A stretch of DNA of 64,000 nt from Echinicola vietnamensis DSM 17526. Its GTDB lineage: Bacteria > Bacteroidota > Bacteroidia > Cytophagales > Cyclobacteriaceae. The position numbers were made by a program, and so were the translations under genes. Shown in pieces: positions 1 to 9,109 of the stretch. The notes under the pieces are model-generated. The model saw nothing but the letters and a program-made list of their open reading frames with translations. It ran no database searches and was not told where the DNA came from. Numbering within the stretch: the first letter of the stretch is position 1; each line of letters starts with the position of its first letter. The DNA lies in NCBI RefSeq assembly GCF_000325705.1, contig NC_019904.1, positions 1,868,001-1,932,000 on the forward strand. The letters are read 5' to 3'.

Positions 1-2241
1 GAAGGACGCAGTGCATCCCAAAGCTTGGCCGAGCGTGAAGCGATTATTGGTGGTTTTGATCGAAACTACATGTACGATGAGCGCTGGACGATGGAAGGTT
101 ATCCGGGCTTGATGCTGGTGGATTGGCAAGATCACCTTTTCCGAAAAGGGCTGGTCCAAAATTACCAACTCAATGCCTCGGGAGGAAATGAAAACGTGAA
201 GTACTTTATTTCCGGGGATTACCTCGACCAAGAGGGCATTGCCGTGGGATTGGACTATAAGCGTTATTCTGCCCGTGCCAATGTGGAAGTGCAGGCAAGC
301 AATAAGCTGAAATTTGGCCTGAACCTGAATCCGTCTTACTCCACCTTAAATGATCCAGGCGTGGAAGGTAAGGATGCGATTACCCATACTACCGTAGGGA
401 TGGCGCCAGTGGTAGAAGCGGATGCGGGACTCAATACCGGTGTAGGGGAGATCCCGCTTTATACGTGGGCCAGTTCGCGGTTAAGCCCAATTGCCTATGC
501 GAAATCACGGCTGAATGAAACGACCATTTTCCGGAACTTGGCCACTGCCTATGGGCAATATGACTTTATCGACGGCCTTGCTTTTAAGACCACGCTAAAC
601 GTGGACAATGTGGATCAGCAAAATAAAAACTATACCCCTGCTGCGGTGACCAGAAACAATCAAACCACCGGTGGCTTTAACGGGTATCGGAAATTGACTT
701 TTGTGAATGAGAATACCTTGACCTATGTCAAGTCCTTTAACGAGGAACACAACCTGAATGCGGTCATCGGTATGTCGTACAATTTCAATAAGCGAAATAC
801 CTATACGATGGGCGGTAATTTTGACGTAGAAGGCATTACCACCCTCAATGCCGCCGTGATCAATGCTGGCAGCACCAATACCACCGAAACACAGAGCACA
901 TTGCTGTCTTATTTTGGTCGGGTACAGTACGACTATAAAGGCAAATACTTGGTGTCGGCTTCGGCCAGAAGAGACGGTTCATCGCGCTTTGGGGACGAGA
1001 CCAAATGGGGCTTTTTCCCTTCAGTATCCTTGGGCTGGAGGCTTTCTGACGAAGCATTCATGCAGGATGTTCCCTTTATCAGTGACCTAAAGGTAAGGGG
1101 TAGCTGGGGACTTTCCGGAAACAATGGCATCGGAGATTATTCCCATATTGCGACGTTGGATTTTGCCAATTACTCCTATGGAGGGGCTTTGAGCAATGGC
1201 TTGATCCCCGGCAATTTCCCCAATCCTGAGTTGGGCTGGGAAGAATCCGAAATGATGAACGTAGGCCTTGATTTGGGAATACTGGAAAACAGGTTTTACG
1301 TATCCTTTGATTACTATACCCGAAAAAACACCAACCTGCTCCTGAACATACCGGTGCCGTCTGCTACAGGCTTTACGACTGCCCTGACCAATATCGGTGA
1401 AGTAATGAATAAAGGTTGGGAGTTGGAGTTGACCTCTAGGAATATCACGGGGCAATTTGAATGGACGACAAATGTCAATCTCAGCCATAACAACAACGAG
1501 GTAAGGCAGCTTGGTCCGAACAATACGCCGATCTTGGGCGGAAGTTTTGACATTAACCACCGGATCACCATGGTTGGCCAGCCGATGAATACCTTGTTTT
1601 TGGTGCAGAATATCGGGATCCTGACCCAAGAGGAAATTGACAATGGAGCGGCCCTTTATGGCAATCAAGAGGAAGGTGATCCACAGTACTTGGATGCTAA
1701 TAATGATGGTGTGATCGACCCTGATGACAGAATTTTGTCGGGCAATCCTAACCCGGATTATATTTGGGGCATTACCAATAATTTCCGTTACAAAGGCTTT
1801 GACTTGAACATCTTGGTGCAGGGCCAATGGGGAGGTTTGATTTATTCTACTTTTGGCCGTGCCATGGACCGTCCAGGCATGGGCTATGTTGAAAATACCT
1901 TGGGAAGACACCGCAACAGGTGGCGTTCTCCAGAAAATCCAGGTGATGGGGAGACAGGAAAAGCCGTGTCCAGTTTTGGGCGAATCAAAAACACCGACTG
2001 GCTGTATCCTTCCGATTACTGGCGTATCCGAAATATTACGTTGGGATATGACCTCGGACGGCTTATTGCCAATGAAAAATTGCTTTCTGGCGCCCGGGTT
2101 TATATGACAGCTGAAAACTTCTTTGGCGGGGATAAATACACCGGAGGGTTTAATCCTGAGGCGGTAAACAGTGATGGGGACGATTATGGCGCATTCCCCT
2201 TGTCCAAATCAATTGTATTTGGTGTCAACCTGAAGTTTTAA
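1..2241 (+). CDS. SusC-family TonB-dependent receptor, 5' end outside the window
   Basis: The reading frame is open from base 1, so the N-terminus (signal peptide, carboxypeptidase-like domain, plug) is missing and only about 746 residues of the barrel are present. What remains is typical of SusC outer-membrane transporters: alternating beta strands rich in aromatic residues, the segment SASARRDGSSRFG, the segment GNPNPDYIWGI, and an ending in VFGVNLKF with a terminal phenylalanine as in outer-membrane beta-barrels. Family knowledge: SusC proteins import oligosaccharides with energy from TonB. It lies 18 bases upstream of a SusD gene, so the two form the usual pair. The substrate cannot be read from the sequence; the surrounding pectin genes suggest a pectic oligosaccharide (inference). 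Confidence 0.95.
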   Translation, partial: EGRSASQSLAEREAIIGGFDRNYMYDERWTMEGYPGLMLVDWQDHLFRKGLVQNYQLNASGGNENVKYFISGDYLDQEGIAVGLDYKRYSARANVEVQASNKLKFGLNLNPSYSTLNDPGVEGKDAITHTTVGMAPVVEADAGLNTGVGEIPLYTWASSRLSPIAYAKSRLNETTIFRNLATAYGQYDFIDGLAFKTTLNVDNVDQQNKNYTPAAVTRNNQTTGGFNGYRKLTFVNENTLTYVKSFNEEHNLNAVIGMSYNFNKRNTYTMGGNFDVEGITTLNAAVINAGSTNTTETQSTLLSYFGRVQYDYKGKYLVSASARRDGSSRFGDETKWGFFPSVSLGWRLSDEAFMQDVPFISDLKVRGSWGLSGNNGIGDYSHIATLDFANYSYGGALSNGLIPGNFPNPELGWEESEMMNVGLDLGILENRFYVSFDYYTRKNTNLLLNIPVPSATGFTTALTNIGEVMNKGWELELTSRNITGQFEWTTNVNLSHNNNEVRQLGPNNTPILGGSFDINHRITMVGQPMNTLFLVQNIGILTQEEIDNGAALYGNQEEGDPQYLDANNDGVIDPDDRILSGNPNPDYIWGITNNFRYKGFDLNILVQGQWGGLIYSTFGRAMDRPGMGYVENTLGRHRNRWRSPENPGDGETGKAVSSFGRIKNTDWLYPSDYWRIRNITLGYDLGRLIANEKLLSGARVYMTAENFFGGDKYTGGFNPEAVNSDGDDYGAFPLSKSIVFGVNLKF

Positions 2242-2259
2242 CCCAAAAGAACAAGAACA

Positions 2260-3774
2260 ATGAAAAAGTTGAATAAACTCTATATTACGCTGTTGGGCTT
2301 GGCCACTGGAGCAATGGTTTCCTGTGAAAGCAAGCTGGACCAGTCTCCGATTTCATCTATCGGTTCCAATGCCTTTTATCAGAACGAATCAGATTTTATA
2401 AAAGGGCTTACAGGTGCGTACAATGGCCTGAATGCTTATCCCATCAACCACTTTGAACTGAGTGAAGTGCGTTCGGATAATATTTACTCTCCAGGGACAG
2501 CGGGGGTCAGGGATTATAACCTGATCAATAATTTCAATACCAACTTGGCGACGGCGGGGATAATGAACTCCACTTGGAATGGCCTGTACAATAATATCAT
2601 GCGCGCCAATACCATTTTGGACAACATCAGTCCTGATGTCCTTCCTGATGAAGCGATGCGCAGTAGGATTGAAGCAGAGGCCAAGTTTTTGCGGGGCTTA
2701 TATTACTTTGATTTGATCAGGTTTTACGGAAAAGTGCCGCTTTTCGACCGGCCCGTGACGCCACTGGAAGCATTGGAGATTCCAAGAAGCCCCGTAGCAG
2801 ATGTTTATGGGTTGATCATAGCCGACTTGGAGTTTGCAATCGATAACTTACCAGACGAATATACCAGTGCGGGTGATTTGGGCCGGGCGACTTCCCATGC
2901 GGCAAGAGGCTTGCTGGCCAGGGTATACATGACCCGTTCCGGTACACAGCTGCATCCAGACGGTCCCGTGCTCGGCACCAATGAGTGGAGTGAAGCCCTG
3001 ACCTTGCTGAATGAAATCATCAATAGCGGCCAATTTGACTTGGTGGATGATTATGCAGATATCTTTGCCTATGATAATGAAAACAATGAAGAGATCATCT
3101 TTGATATTCAGTTTTTAAGTGGAGGCCTTGGGGTAGGCGGTGAGTATGTGCAGTATCACTATCCTGAAGCCTTTGCCCGATCCAATGGAATTCCATTTGC
3201 TGGCGGGACCTTCCCTGATGCACCCAAGACTGTTTCTGCGGATTTGATGGCTTCCTATGAATCCGTCGATGTGCGGGATGATTTCTCGGTTTGGGTAAAT
3301 TATACCGACGCCAATGGCAATACCGTTCAGGATAGGTTTATCAAGAAATACCTGGACTTGGATAACCTTGGTGTGGACCGATTTGACTTTGAGTTGAACT
3401 ACCCGGTCATCCGCTATGCCGACATCCTGTTGATGAAAGCAGAAGCCTTGAGCAAAAGTGGTGGCTCCCAAACTGAAATTGACGAGATCGTCAACGAAAT
3501 CCGGGGTCGAGCAGGCATCAGCACACCCATTTCCAATGTCACGTATGATCAGATCATGGAAGAGCGAAGAAGGGAATTTATCGGTGAAGGCTTGAGGTGG
3601 CATGATTTGGTGCGTTCTGGAATGGCCATCGATGTAATGCTGGATTGGATCGCCACGGATGATTCCGGAAATAAGATTTCTACGGACATCACGTCGGACG
3701 ATATGATTTATGCCGTGCCGATCAATCAGCTGGACGTAAAAGAGGGCCTGTATGAGCAGAATCCAGGCTATTAG
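2260..3774 (+). CDS. SusD/RagB-family glycan-binding lipoprotein
   Basis: A 504-residue protein starting MKKLNKLYITLLGLATGAM with a lipobox ending in VSC near residue 22, so it should be a surface lipoprotein. The N-terminal half has the SusD pattern (NAFYQNESDFIKGLTGAYNG; AEAKFLRGLYYFDLIRFYG) and the C-terminal half has YPVIRYADILLMKAEALSKSG, RRREFIGEGLRWHDLVRSG and the final NPGY. These are the RagB/SusD helical-repeat signatures. Family knowledge: SusD caps its SusC partner and binds the glycan. It follows the partial SusC by 18 bases, so co-transcription is likely. A hairpin terminator follows at 3851-3879. Specificity is unknown. Confidence 0.95.
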   Translation: MKKLNKLYITLLGLATGAMVSCESKLDQSPISSIGSNAFYQNESDFIKGLTGAYNGLNAYPINHFELSEVRSDNIYSPGTAGVRDYNLINNFNTNLATAGIMNSTWNGLYNNIMRANTILDNISPDVLPDEAMRSRIEAEAKFLRGLYYFDLIRFYGKVPLFDRPVTPLEALEIPRSPVADVYGLIIADLEFAIDNLPDEYTSAGDLGRATSHAARGLLARVYMTRSGTQLHPDGPVLGTNEWSEALTLLNEIINSGQFDLVDDYADIFAYDNENNEEIIFDIQFLSGGLGVGGEYVQYHYPEAFARSNGIPFAGGTFPDAPKTVSADLMASYESVDVRDDFSVWVNYTDANGNTVQDRFIKKYLDLDNLGVDRFDFELNYPVIRYADILLMKAEALSKSGGSQTEIDEIVNEIRGRAGISTPISNVTYDQIMEERRREFIGEGLRWHDLVRSGMAIDVMLDWIATDDSGNKISTDITSDDMIYAVPINQLDVKEGLYEQNPGY

Positions 3775-3807
3775 AAGTACGAAGTATTAGGTACGAGGAC
3801 AGTATTA

Positions 3808-3852
3808 AGATAGATGAAAGAGTCAAGAAGATAGATGAAAGATAGATGAAAG
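3808..3852. repeat. three copies of a 13-base A/G-rich repeat
   Basis: AGATAGATGAAAG occurs at 3808-3820, 3829-3841 and 3840-3852, directly after the susD stop region and before a terminator. Similar purine-rich short repeats follow other genes in this window (8630-8660, 10569-10599, 40872-40895, 59036-59110). Confidence 0.8.
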
Positions 3853-3879
3853 CCATCCGCTAACGGCGGGTGGCTTTTT
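3851..3879 (+). terminator. intrinsic terminator after susD
   Basis: AGCCATCCGC (3851-3860), loop, GCGGGTGGCT (3866-3875) pair over 10 bases with one G-U pair, followed by a run of five T. It separates the SusC/SusD pair from the downstream enzyme genes, allowing partial or full uncoupling of expression. Confidence 0.75.
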
Positions 3880-3907
3880 GATGGAAAAGGTTAAAATAAC
3901 TCAATTT

Positions 3908-4981
3908 ATGAAACGAAGGGATTTTCTCGGATATACCGCCATGTTACCTGCAATGGCCATGTTTCCATCTTCCTTGGAGCCTTTGCTCCGTGGAGATCCA
4001 GTATCAGCGTTTGCCAAACGCCTGGAGCCAATGCACCGATTACTGGAGACGGAAGGGTATTACGTTTGGGGTACCAGTCCCATTTATGATCAAGCAGGAA
4101 AAGTCCATGTGTTTTACTCAAGGTGGAAGTCGGAATTTGGCATGGGAGGATGGATCCATCAATCTGAAATCGCCCATGCGGTGGCCGATCGGCCGGAAGG
4201 GCCCTATACGTTTCAAGAAGTGGTGCTTTCTCCGAGAGGAGGAGATCATTGGGACGCCACCACTTGTCATAATCCGCATATCAAAGCAGTAAACGGTAAG
4301 TTTTACCTCTTTTACATGGGCAACCATAACAAGCGGACCAATACCAAGCGCATTGGCTTGGCGATGGCAGATTCCTTGGATGGCCCGTGGAAGCGACCAG
4401 ACAAGCCGCTGTTGGAAGCAGGGGAAGAGGGGAGTTGGGACGATCACTGTACCACCAATCCGTCCTTTGTCCAACACCCGGATGGGCGGTGTTTTCTGTA
4501 TTACAAATCGTGGAATACCTATGAATATGAGCATTATACCGATCCTAAAATACGTGGAAACCGAAAATATGGCTTGGCCATAGCTGATCAACCGGAGGGG
4601 CCTTATAGAAAGTATGATGGAAATCCCATCATCAACTATGCGGATAAGGGCGACAATATCCAAGCGGAAGATGGGTTTGTCTGGTTTCAAGAGGGCAAAT
4701 TCCGAATGCTCATGCGGGATATGGGAATTTACAATCACCAATATGGGCTTTACCTCGAATCCGAAGATGGTATCCATTTCAGTGATCCGCCGGAGATTGC
4801 CTATTACGAAACGGATCATTATTTTAGCCAGCCCCCAAAGCCTGGTCATTTGTCGAAGTATGGTCGGTTTGAGCGGCCACAGCTCCTCTTTAAGGATGAT
4901 CAGCCGGACTACCTCTTTTTGACCAGTCAGGGGGGAGCGTTCATGACCTCGAGTACCTATCTATTTAAAATAAAAGACTAA
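3908..4981 (+). CDS. GH43/GH117-like five-bladed beta-propeller glycosidase
   Basis: 357 residues from the chosen ATG. The frame is open 10 codons further upstream, but only this start gives a sensible export signal: MKRRDFLGYTAMLPAMAM has an RR-x-F-L Tat-like pattern and a hydrophobic stretch. Repeated propeller blade motifs are visible: HNPHIKAVNGKFYLFYMGN, TTNPSFVQHPDGRCFLYYKS, EDGFVWFQEGKFRML and ERPQLLF. These match the GH43/GH32/GH68/GH117 five-bladed fold, in which acidic residues in separate blades do the catalysis. A likely substrate is an arabinose- or galactose-containing side chain of pectin, but this is inferred from position only. It lies 6 bases before the DUF4450-type gene. 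The exact GH family is uncertain. Confidence 0.65.
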   Translation: MKRRDFLGYTAMLPAMAMFPSSLEPLLRGDPVSAFAKRLEPMHRLLETEGYYVWGTSPIYDQAGKVHVFYSRWKSEFGMGGWIHQSEIAHAVADRPEGPYTFQEVVLSPRGGDHWDATTCHNPHIKAVNGKFYLFYMGNHNKRTNTKRIGLAMADSLDGPWKRPDKPLLEAGEEGSWDDHCTTNPSFVQHPDGRCFLYYKSWNTYEYEHYTDPKIRGNRKYGLAIADQPEGPYRKYDGNPIINYADKGDNIQAEDGFVWFQEGKFRMLMRDMGIYNHQYGLYLESEDGIHFSDPPEIAYYETDHYFSQPPKPGHLSKYGRFERPQLLFKDDQPDYLFLTSQGGAFMTSSTYLFKIKD

Positions 4982-4987
4982 ACCATC

Positions 4988-7900
4988 ATGTATTATTCAA
5001 AGGGCAATAAGCTACTTTTTTTGTTTGCGTTTCTGTTGTGCTTCCTTGGCAGTATTTATCACATAACGGCACAAGAATATTGGCATGACATTCCTAGGGA
5101 AGTACGGTATTCCCCAGAGGGAAAGGATTTTGTCATCCAGAATGGAGCGCGCAGGTTTAATCGTGCCCTCTACGGCTACCATTCGGATTTTCGCACAGAA
5201 GCGGGCGATCAGCCATTGTTTTCTTTTTACCTGCCCGGCATGGGAGGGCATTTTAGGATCGGCGTCCAAGTAGATGGACAATCCATATGGCTCCATGAAG
5301 CCGAGCAGGTAAAAGCCAGCTATAGGGCCGGCATGATGATGTATGCCATTGCTGATCCACGCTGGGGCAATGCAACAGTCAGTGTCAACGTAATGCCCTT
5401 ACGTGCTCAAGAAGGTGCCATTTTTAGGACAGAAACGGAGGGATTGCCTGAAGGGGCTGAATTGGTTTTTGTCTACGGTGGTGTGACCGGTAAACGTTTC
5501 AGCAGGATGGGGGACCTTGGTGCTGATCCACCTTCTGTTTTTGACCTTACAGTAGAGAAGTGCCAAGGCAATGATATTGAAATCAATAGCCAAAATGAAA
5601 TGATATTGGCTTATGGCGAGGCCAAAGATGGCGAAGATCGCCCACGTATGTTGGCCACCTTTCCATCTTCGGCACAACTTAAACGTGCAGCACCGGAAAA
5701 GATGGGCAGCCCAGCCACTTTATGGGAATCAGAAGTGGTAGAAGCTCCGGTATTGGCAGGTAAGGTTGCCGCAGGAGAGGAGGCGCATTATGTTGCCATT
5801 TACCGCCCCGGATTTCGGGAATTGCCTTATGGAGAATTGGCGACAGCTTATGCCCAAGCGGATGAAGCAAGAAGCCAATTGGCCAATCGCATTCAGGTAG
5901 AAACGCCGGATCCTTATATAAACACGATTGGAGGTGCCTTGGGCATCGCGGCGGACGCCATATATGATGCCCCAGCGTACGTCCATGGAGCAGTGGCCTG
6001 GCGAATGCCCCTTCCGGGCTGGAGGGGTGCATATGTGGCCGATTGGATGGGCTGGCATGACCGTGCCAAGACGCATTTCGACGGGTATCTGGCATCCCAA
6101 TATTTGGAGCCCAGTGGGACAAGAAATGATCCTGACACGGCCAAACACCTGGCACGACAGGTGGAGAAGACCGGTAAATCCATCTTTAACCGTGGCTATC
6201 TCAGCCGCCGTCCGGGATCCCCATCCTCTCCGCACCATTATGACATGAACCAAGTGTTTTTTGATCAGTTGCTGCGGCACTTTGATTGGACAGGGGATAA
6301 GGCTTACTTGCAAGCCGTGTGGCCGTCCATCGAGCGACATTTGGCTTGGGAGAAACGAAATTTCGATCCCGACGGAGATGGCCTATATAATGCTTATGCC
6401 AGCATCTGGGCCAGTGATGCCCTCCAATACAACAGTGGAGGAGTGGCCCATGCATCCGCCTATAATTATTTTGCCAATAAAAAAGCCGCTGAGCTGGCGG
6501 CCTTTATTGGGGAGGACGGCAAACAGTATGCAGCAGAAGCAGAAGCGATCCTTAAGGCCATGAACGAAACCCTTTGGCTTCCTAGTGGCTGGTATGCCGA
6601 ATACAAGGATTTTTTGGGTCCCCAAAACCTTCACCCTCAAGCAGGTGTTTGGTCCGTTTATCATACCATTGACAGTGAAGTGCCCGACCCTTTTCAGGCT
6701 TGGGAAATGACCCGCTATGTGGACAATCACATTCCACATATCCCGTTGGTGGCCGATGGACTGGAAGCAGGAGCTTTTCATACCCTTTCGACGACCAATT
6801 GGATGCCTTACACGTGGTCGGTCAATAATGTGGCCCTGGCTGAGGTGTTGCATACGAGTTTGGCCTATTGGCAAGCAGGAAATACCGACAAAGCATTTAA
6901 CTTGTGGAAGAGTGCCTTGCTGGAAAGCATGTACTTGGGCGGCAGTCCAGGTAATTTTCAGCAATTGTCCTTTTTGGATGCGATGAGAAGCGAGCTGTAC
7001 CGGGATTTTGCAGATGCAGTTGGCATGGGAGCGAGGTCGCTTATCGAGGGGCTTTTTGGGATAAAGCCCGATTTGATGAACAACCGGTTGGAGATCAAGC
7101 CAGGCTTTCCTGCCGATTGGGATAAGGCTTCCCTGAGCACTCCGGATGTGGGAATTGACTTTAAGCGAAGCGGTGAAGAGGATCATTATACGGTTACCAA
7201 TAGGTTCGGTCAGGAGATGACCCTGGAGCTGGTGGTGCGGGCCAAGAAAGCAGCCATAAAGCAAGTTTTGGTCAATGGTCAGCCCGGGGAGTGGCGGGTT
7301 TTGGCAAACCAAGTGGGTAAGCCTTCCATTATGATCAAGGCGCCCTTGGCAGAGAAAACCCGTATTTCCATATCTTGGAAAGGCACGCCGGTTGAAGTTT
7401 TTAGCTTTCCTCAACAGGTTACGGTGGGAGAAAATTTGGTGATAGAAGGGCAAGATGCTGAAGTGCTGAAGTGGCATGATCCGGAGCAGGTGTTTATGGA
7501 AAAAGCAATCGCAGATCATGGATTTGAAGCCAAGGTGGGCGAACAAATTGGTGACAAGACCTATTTTGTCAAATTGCACCAAGGTGAATTGACTTGGTGG
7601 GAGCCGATCCCCGTAAAAGTTCTGCCAAAGGTGGAAATTACTCCTGCAAATAGCACCTCTTCTTCAGCATTGGCCTTTACGGTCGCCAACCACCAAAAGC
7701 AGGCCTTGCCCGTATCCATTCACGTGAATGGCAAACCGTGGAAAGCGGCATTGACCTTGGCGCCGACAGCAGAACAAGCATTTGATGTCCAAGAACTATC
7801 CATGCTTCAAACAGGAACTAATTTGGTGGAGGTTTATGACGATGGTGAGTTGATGGCAAGGCAGCAGGTGACCAATTGGGCGTTGGGCGCATCCACCAGA

Positions 7901-8629
7901 AGCTTGGAGCCAGTGGACCTTTCTAATGCCCTGAACGACAAGGTCACGTCCATTTTCAGAAATAAATACCTAAGTCCGCGTTCTCCTTATCCTACCTTAC
8001 AGATCCCTGTCCAGGGAATGGGGGATTGGGCATCGTATGCAGCTTATATGGATATCGATGACCAAGGGCTGCGAAAATTGGCGGGTAAGGCTGATCAGTT
8101 TGTTTTGCCCCAAGGCATTCCCTTCAGCACTCCGGGAGATTCCACCAAAAACAACATCCTGTTTGCTTCTTTATGGGACAATTACCCCGAGCAGGTAAGT
8201 GTAGCGTTGTCGGGAAAGGCCAGCCATGCGTACCTTCTGATGGCGGGATCTACCAATCATATGCAGAGTCGAATGGAAAATGGCCAAGTGATCGTTCACT
8301 ATCAAGATGGCAGTCAAGAGGTCTTATCGCTTCGGAATCCTGAAAGTTGGTGGCCGATAGAACAGGATTATTTCATTGATGATCATGCCTTTGCGCTAGG
8401 AGTGCCCCGGCCGGTTCGGGTTCACTTGAAAACCGGAAAGATCAGCCGTGAAGCCCATGATGACTACACCGCTATCGATCATTTTACCACCTATGGGATA
8501 GATGGCGGAGCCGCTACGGTGTTGGATTTGCGCTTGGATCCGGCCAAGGAGCTAAAATCCTTGGAAGTAAAGGCCACTACCATTGAGGTGGTCATCGGAT
8601 TGATGGCCGTTACGTTGGAGAGGGAATGA
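4988..8629 (+). CDS. large exported DUF4450-type protein with an (alpha/alpha)6-like glycosidase core
   Basis: A 1213-residue protein with a clear signal peptide (LLFLFAFLLCFLGSIYHITAQ is the core, cleavage after AQ). The N-terminal 300 residues are beta-rich. Residues about 330-690 resemble (alpha/alpha)6 glycosidases: WRMPLPGWRGAYVADWMGW, HHYDMNQVFFDQLLRHFDWTG, DPDGDGLYNAYASIWASDA and GLEAGAFHTLSTTNWMPYTW. The remaining 500 residues look like stacked beta-sandwich domains. This layout fits the DUF4450 group found in Bacteroidota pectin loci; the DUF number is from memory. The predicted role is an exo-acting glycosidase in the periplasm or on the surface. It lies 6 bases after the propeller enzyme, likely in the same transcript. 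No terminator is visible after it; a repeat-rich gap follows. Confidence 0.65.
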   Translation: MYYSKGNKLLFLFAFLLCFLGSIYHITAQEYWHDIPREVRYSPEGKDFVIQNGARRFNRALYGYHSDFRTEAGDQPLFSFYLPGMGGHFRIGVQVDGQSIWLHEAEQVKASYRAGMMMYAIADPRWGNATVSVNVMPLRAQEGAIFRTETEGLPEGAELVFVYGGVTGKRFSRMGDLGADPPSVFDLTVEKCQGNDIEINSQNEMILAYGEAKDGEDRPRMLATFPSSAQLKRAAPEKMGSPATLWESEVVEAPVLAGKVAAGEEAHYVAIYRPGFRELPYGELATAYAQADEARSQLANRIQVETPDPYINTIGGALGIAADAIYDAPAYVHGAVAWRMPLPGWRGAYVADWMGWHDRAKTHFDGYLASQYLEPSGTRNDPDTAKHLARQVEKTGKSIFNRGYLSRRPGSPSSPHHYDMNQVFFDQLLRHFDWTGDKAYLQAVWPSIERHLAWEKRNFDPDGDGLYNAYASIWASDALQYNSGGVAHASAYNYFANKKAAELAAFIGEDGKQYAAEAEAILKAMNETLWLPSGWYAEYKDFLGPQNLHPQAGVWSVYHTIDSEVPDPFQAWEMTRYVDNHIPHIPLVADGLEAGAFHTLSTTNWMPYTWSVNNVALAEVLHTSLAYWQAGNTDKAFNLWKSALLESMYLGGSPGNFQQLSFLDAMRSELYRDFADAVGMGARSLIEGLFGIKPDLMNNRLEIKPGFPADWDKASLSTPDVGIDFKRSGEEDHYTVTNRFGQEMTLELVVRAKKAAIKQVLVNGQPGEWRVLANQVGKPSIMIKAPLAEKTRISISWKGTPVEVFSFPQQVTVGENLVIEGQDAEVLKWHDPEQVFMEKAIADHGFEAKVGEQIGDKTYFVKLHQGELTWWEPIPVKVLPKVEITPANSTSSSALAFTVANHQKQALPVSIHVNGKPWKAALTLAPTAEQAFDVQELSMLQTGTNLVEVYDDGELMARQQVTNWALGASTRSLEPVDLSNALNDKVTSIFRNKYLSPRSPYPTLQIPVQGMGDWASYAAYMDIDDQGLRKLAGKADQFVLPQGIPFSTPGDSTKNNILFASLWDNYPEQVSVALSGKASHAYLLMAGSTNHMQSRMENGQVIVHYQDGSQEVLSLRNPESWWPIEQDYFIDDHAFALGVPRPVRVHLKTGKISREAHDDYTAIDHFTTYGIDGGAATVLDLRLDPAKELKSLEVKATTIEVVIGLMAVTLERE

Positions 8630-9109
8630 AGGAGTGTGGAGATGTGAGAAGTGAGACATGAGGCATTAGAACCAAGAAGGCTGTACCCGGGTTGTGCTGG
8701 GGCTCTGCCCCAGGACTGGCAAGCTTTGAGTCTCTGACTCAATTAAGCTGTTCCATGTTTGTAATCCTCTATTCGCAATGTAATGCGCAATTTTCTAATC
8801 TTTCAATTTTTAATTGTCACCCTGAGCCCTTCGACAAGCTCAGGATAAACTAAAGTTGAAGGCTAGTGTAGGACCTTGACTCCGCTCCGCCTGACCTCAC
8901 TTAATTTCATTAACTTAAGAGTATTGAGGGGGGAGGGTACTGTTTCCTAACTTGGGCTTGGATCCTGCCCCGGTACAATCAAGTTTGGAGTAGGCGTGGG
9001 CGGCCTTCGGCTACGCTCAGGTGCCCATCGCGGTAGGGATGAAAAAGGGAAAATGCCGACCAGGTTCATGGCCTGACATCCAACCTAGGATCCTTTGAAC
9101 CATTCCGAT
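8630..9109. other. gene-free repeat-rich spacer
   Basis: No credible gene. In order it holds: purine-rich microrepeats (8630-8660); a composite hairpin repeat also found at 59142 (8694-8742); an AATCTTTCAAT-type low-complexity tract near 8795; the palindrome CTGAGCCCTTCGACAAGCTCAG near 8823, a type of dispersed repeat; a TTAACTTAA-led repeat at 8910-8938 that resembles 29290-29317; and a CTTCGGCTACGCTCAGG stretch near 9010. It separates the convergent DUF4450-type and MocR-type genes. Confidence 0.7.
8694..8742. repeat. 49-base dispersed repeat, copy 1
   Basis: A short stem-loop built on CTGGGGC/GCCCCAG followed by ACTGGCAAG and GAGTCTCTGACTCAA. By hand alignment 43 of 49 bases match the copy at 59142-59190. 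GAGTCTCTGACTC is itself a small inverted repeat. Confidence 0.8.

Noticed and set aside
1087..1911. 274-codon open frame on the minus strand inside the partial SusC
   Set aside because: Antisense shadow of the barrel-coding region.
6383..7582. 399-codon open frame on the minus strand inside the DUF4450-type gene
   Set aside because: It lies opposite a clearly coding gene, has no family motifs or signal, and long antisense frames are common in such DNA.
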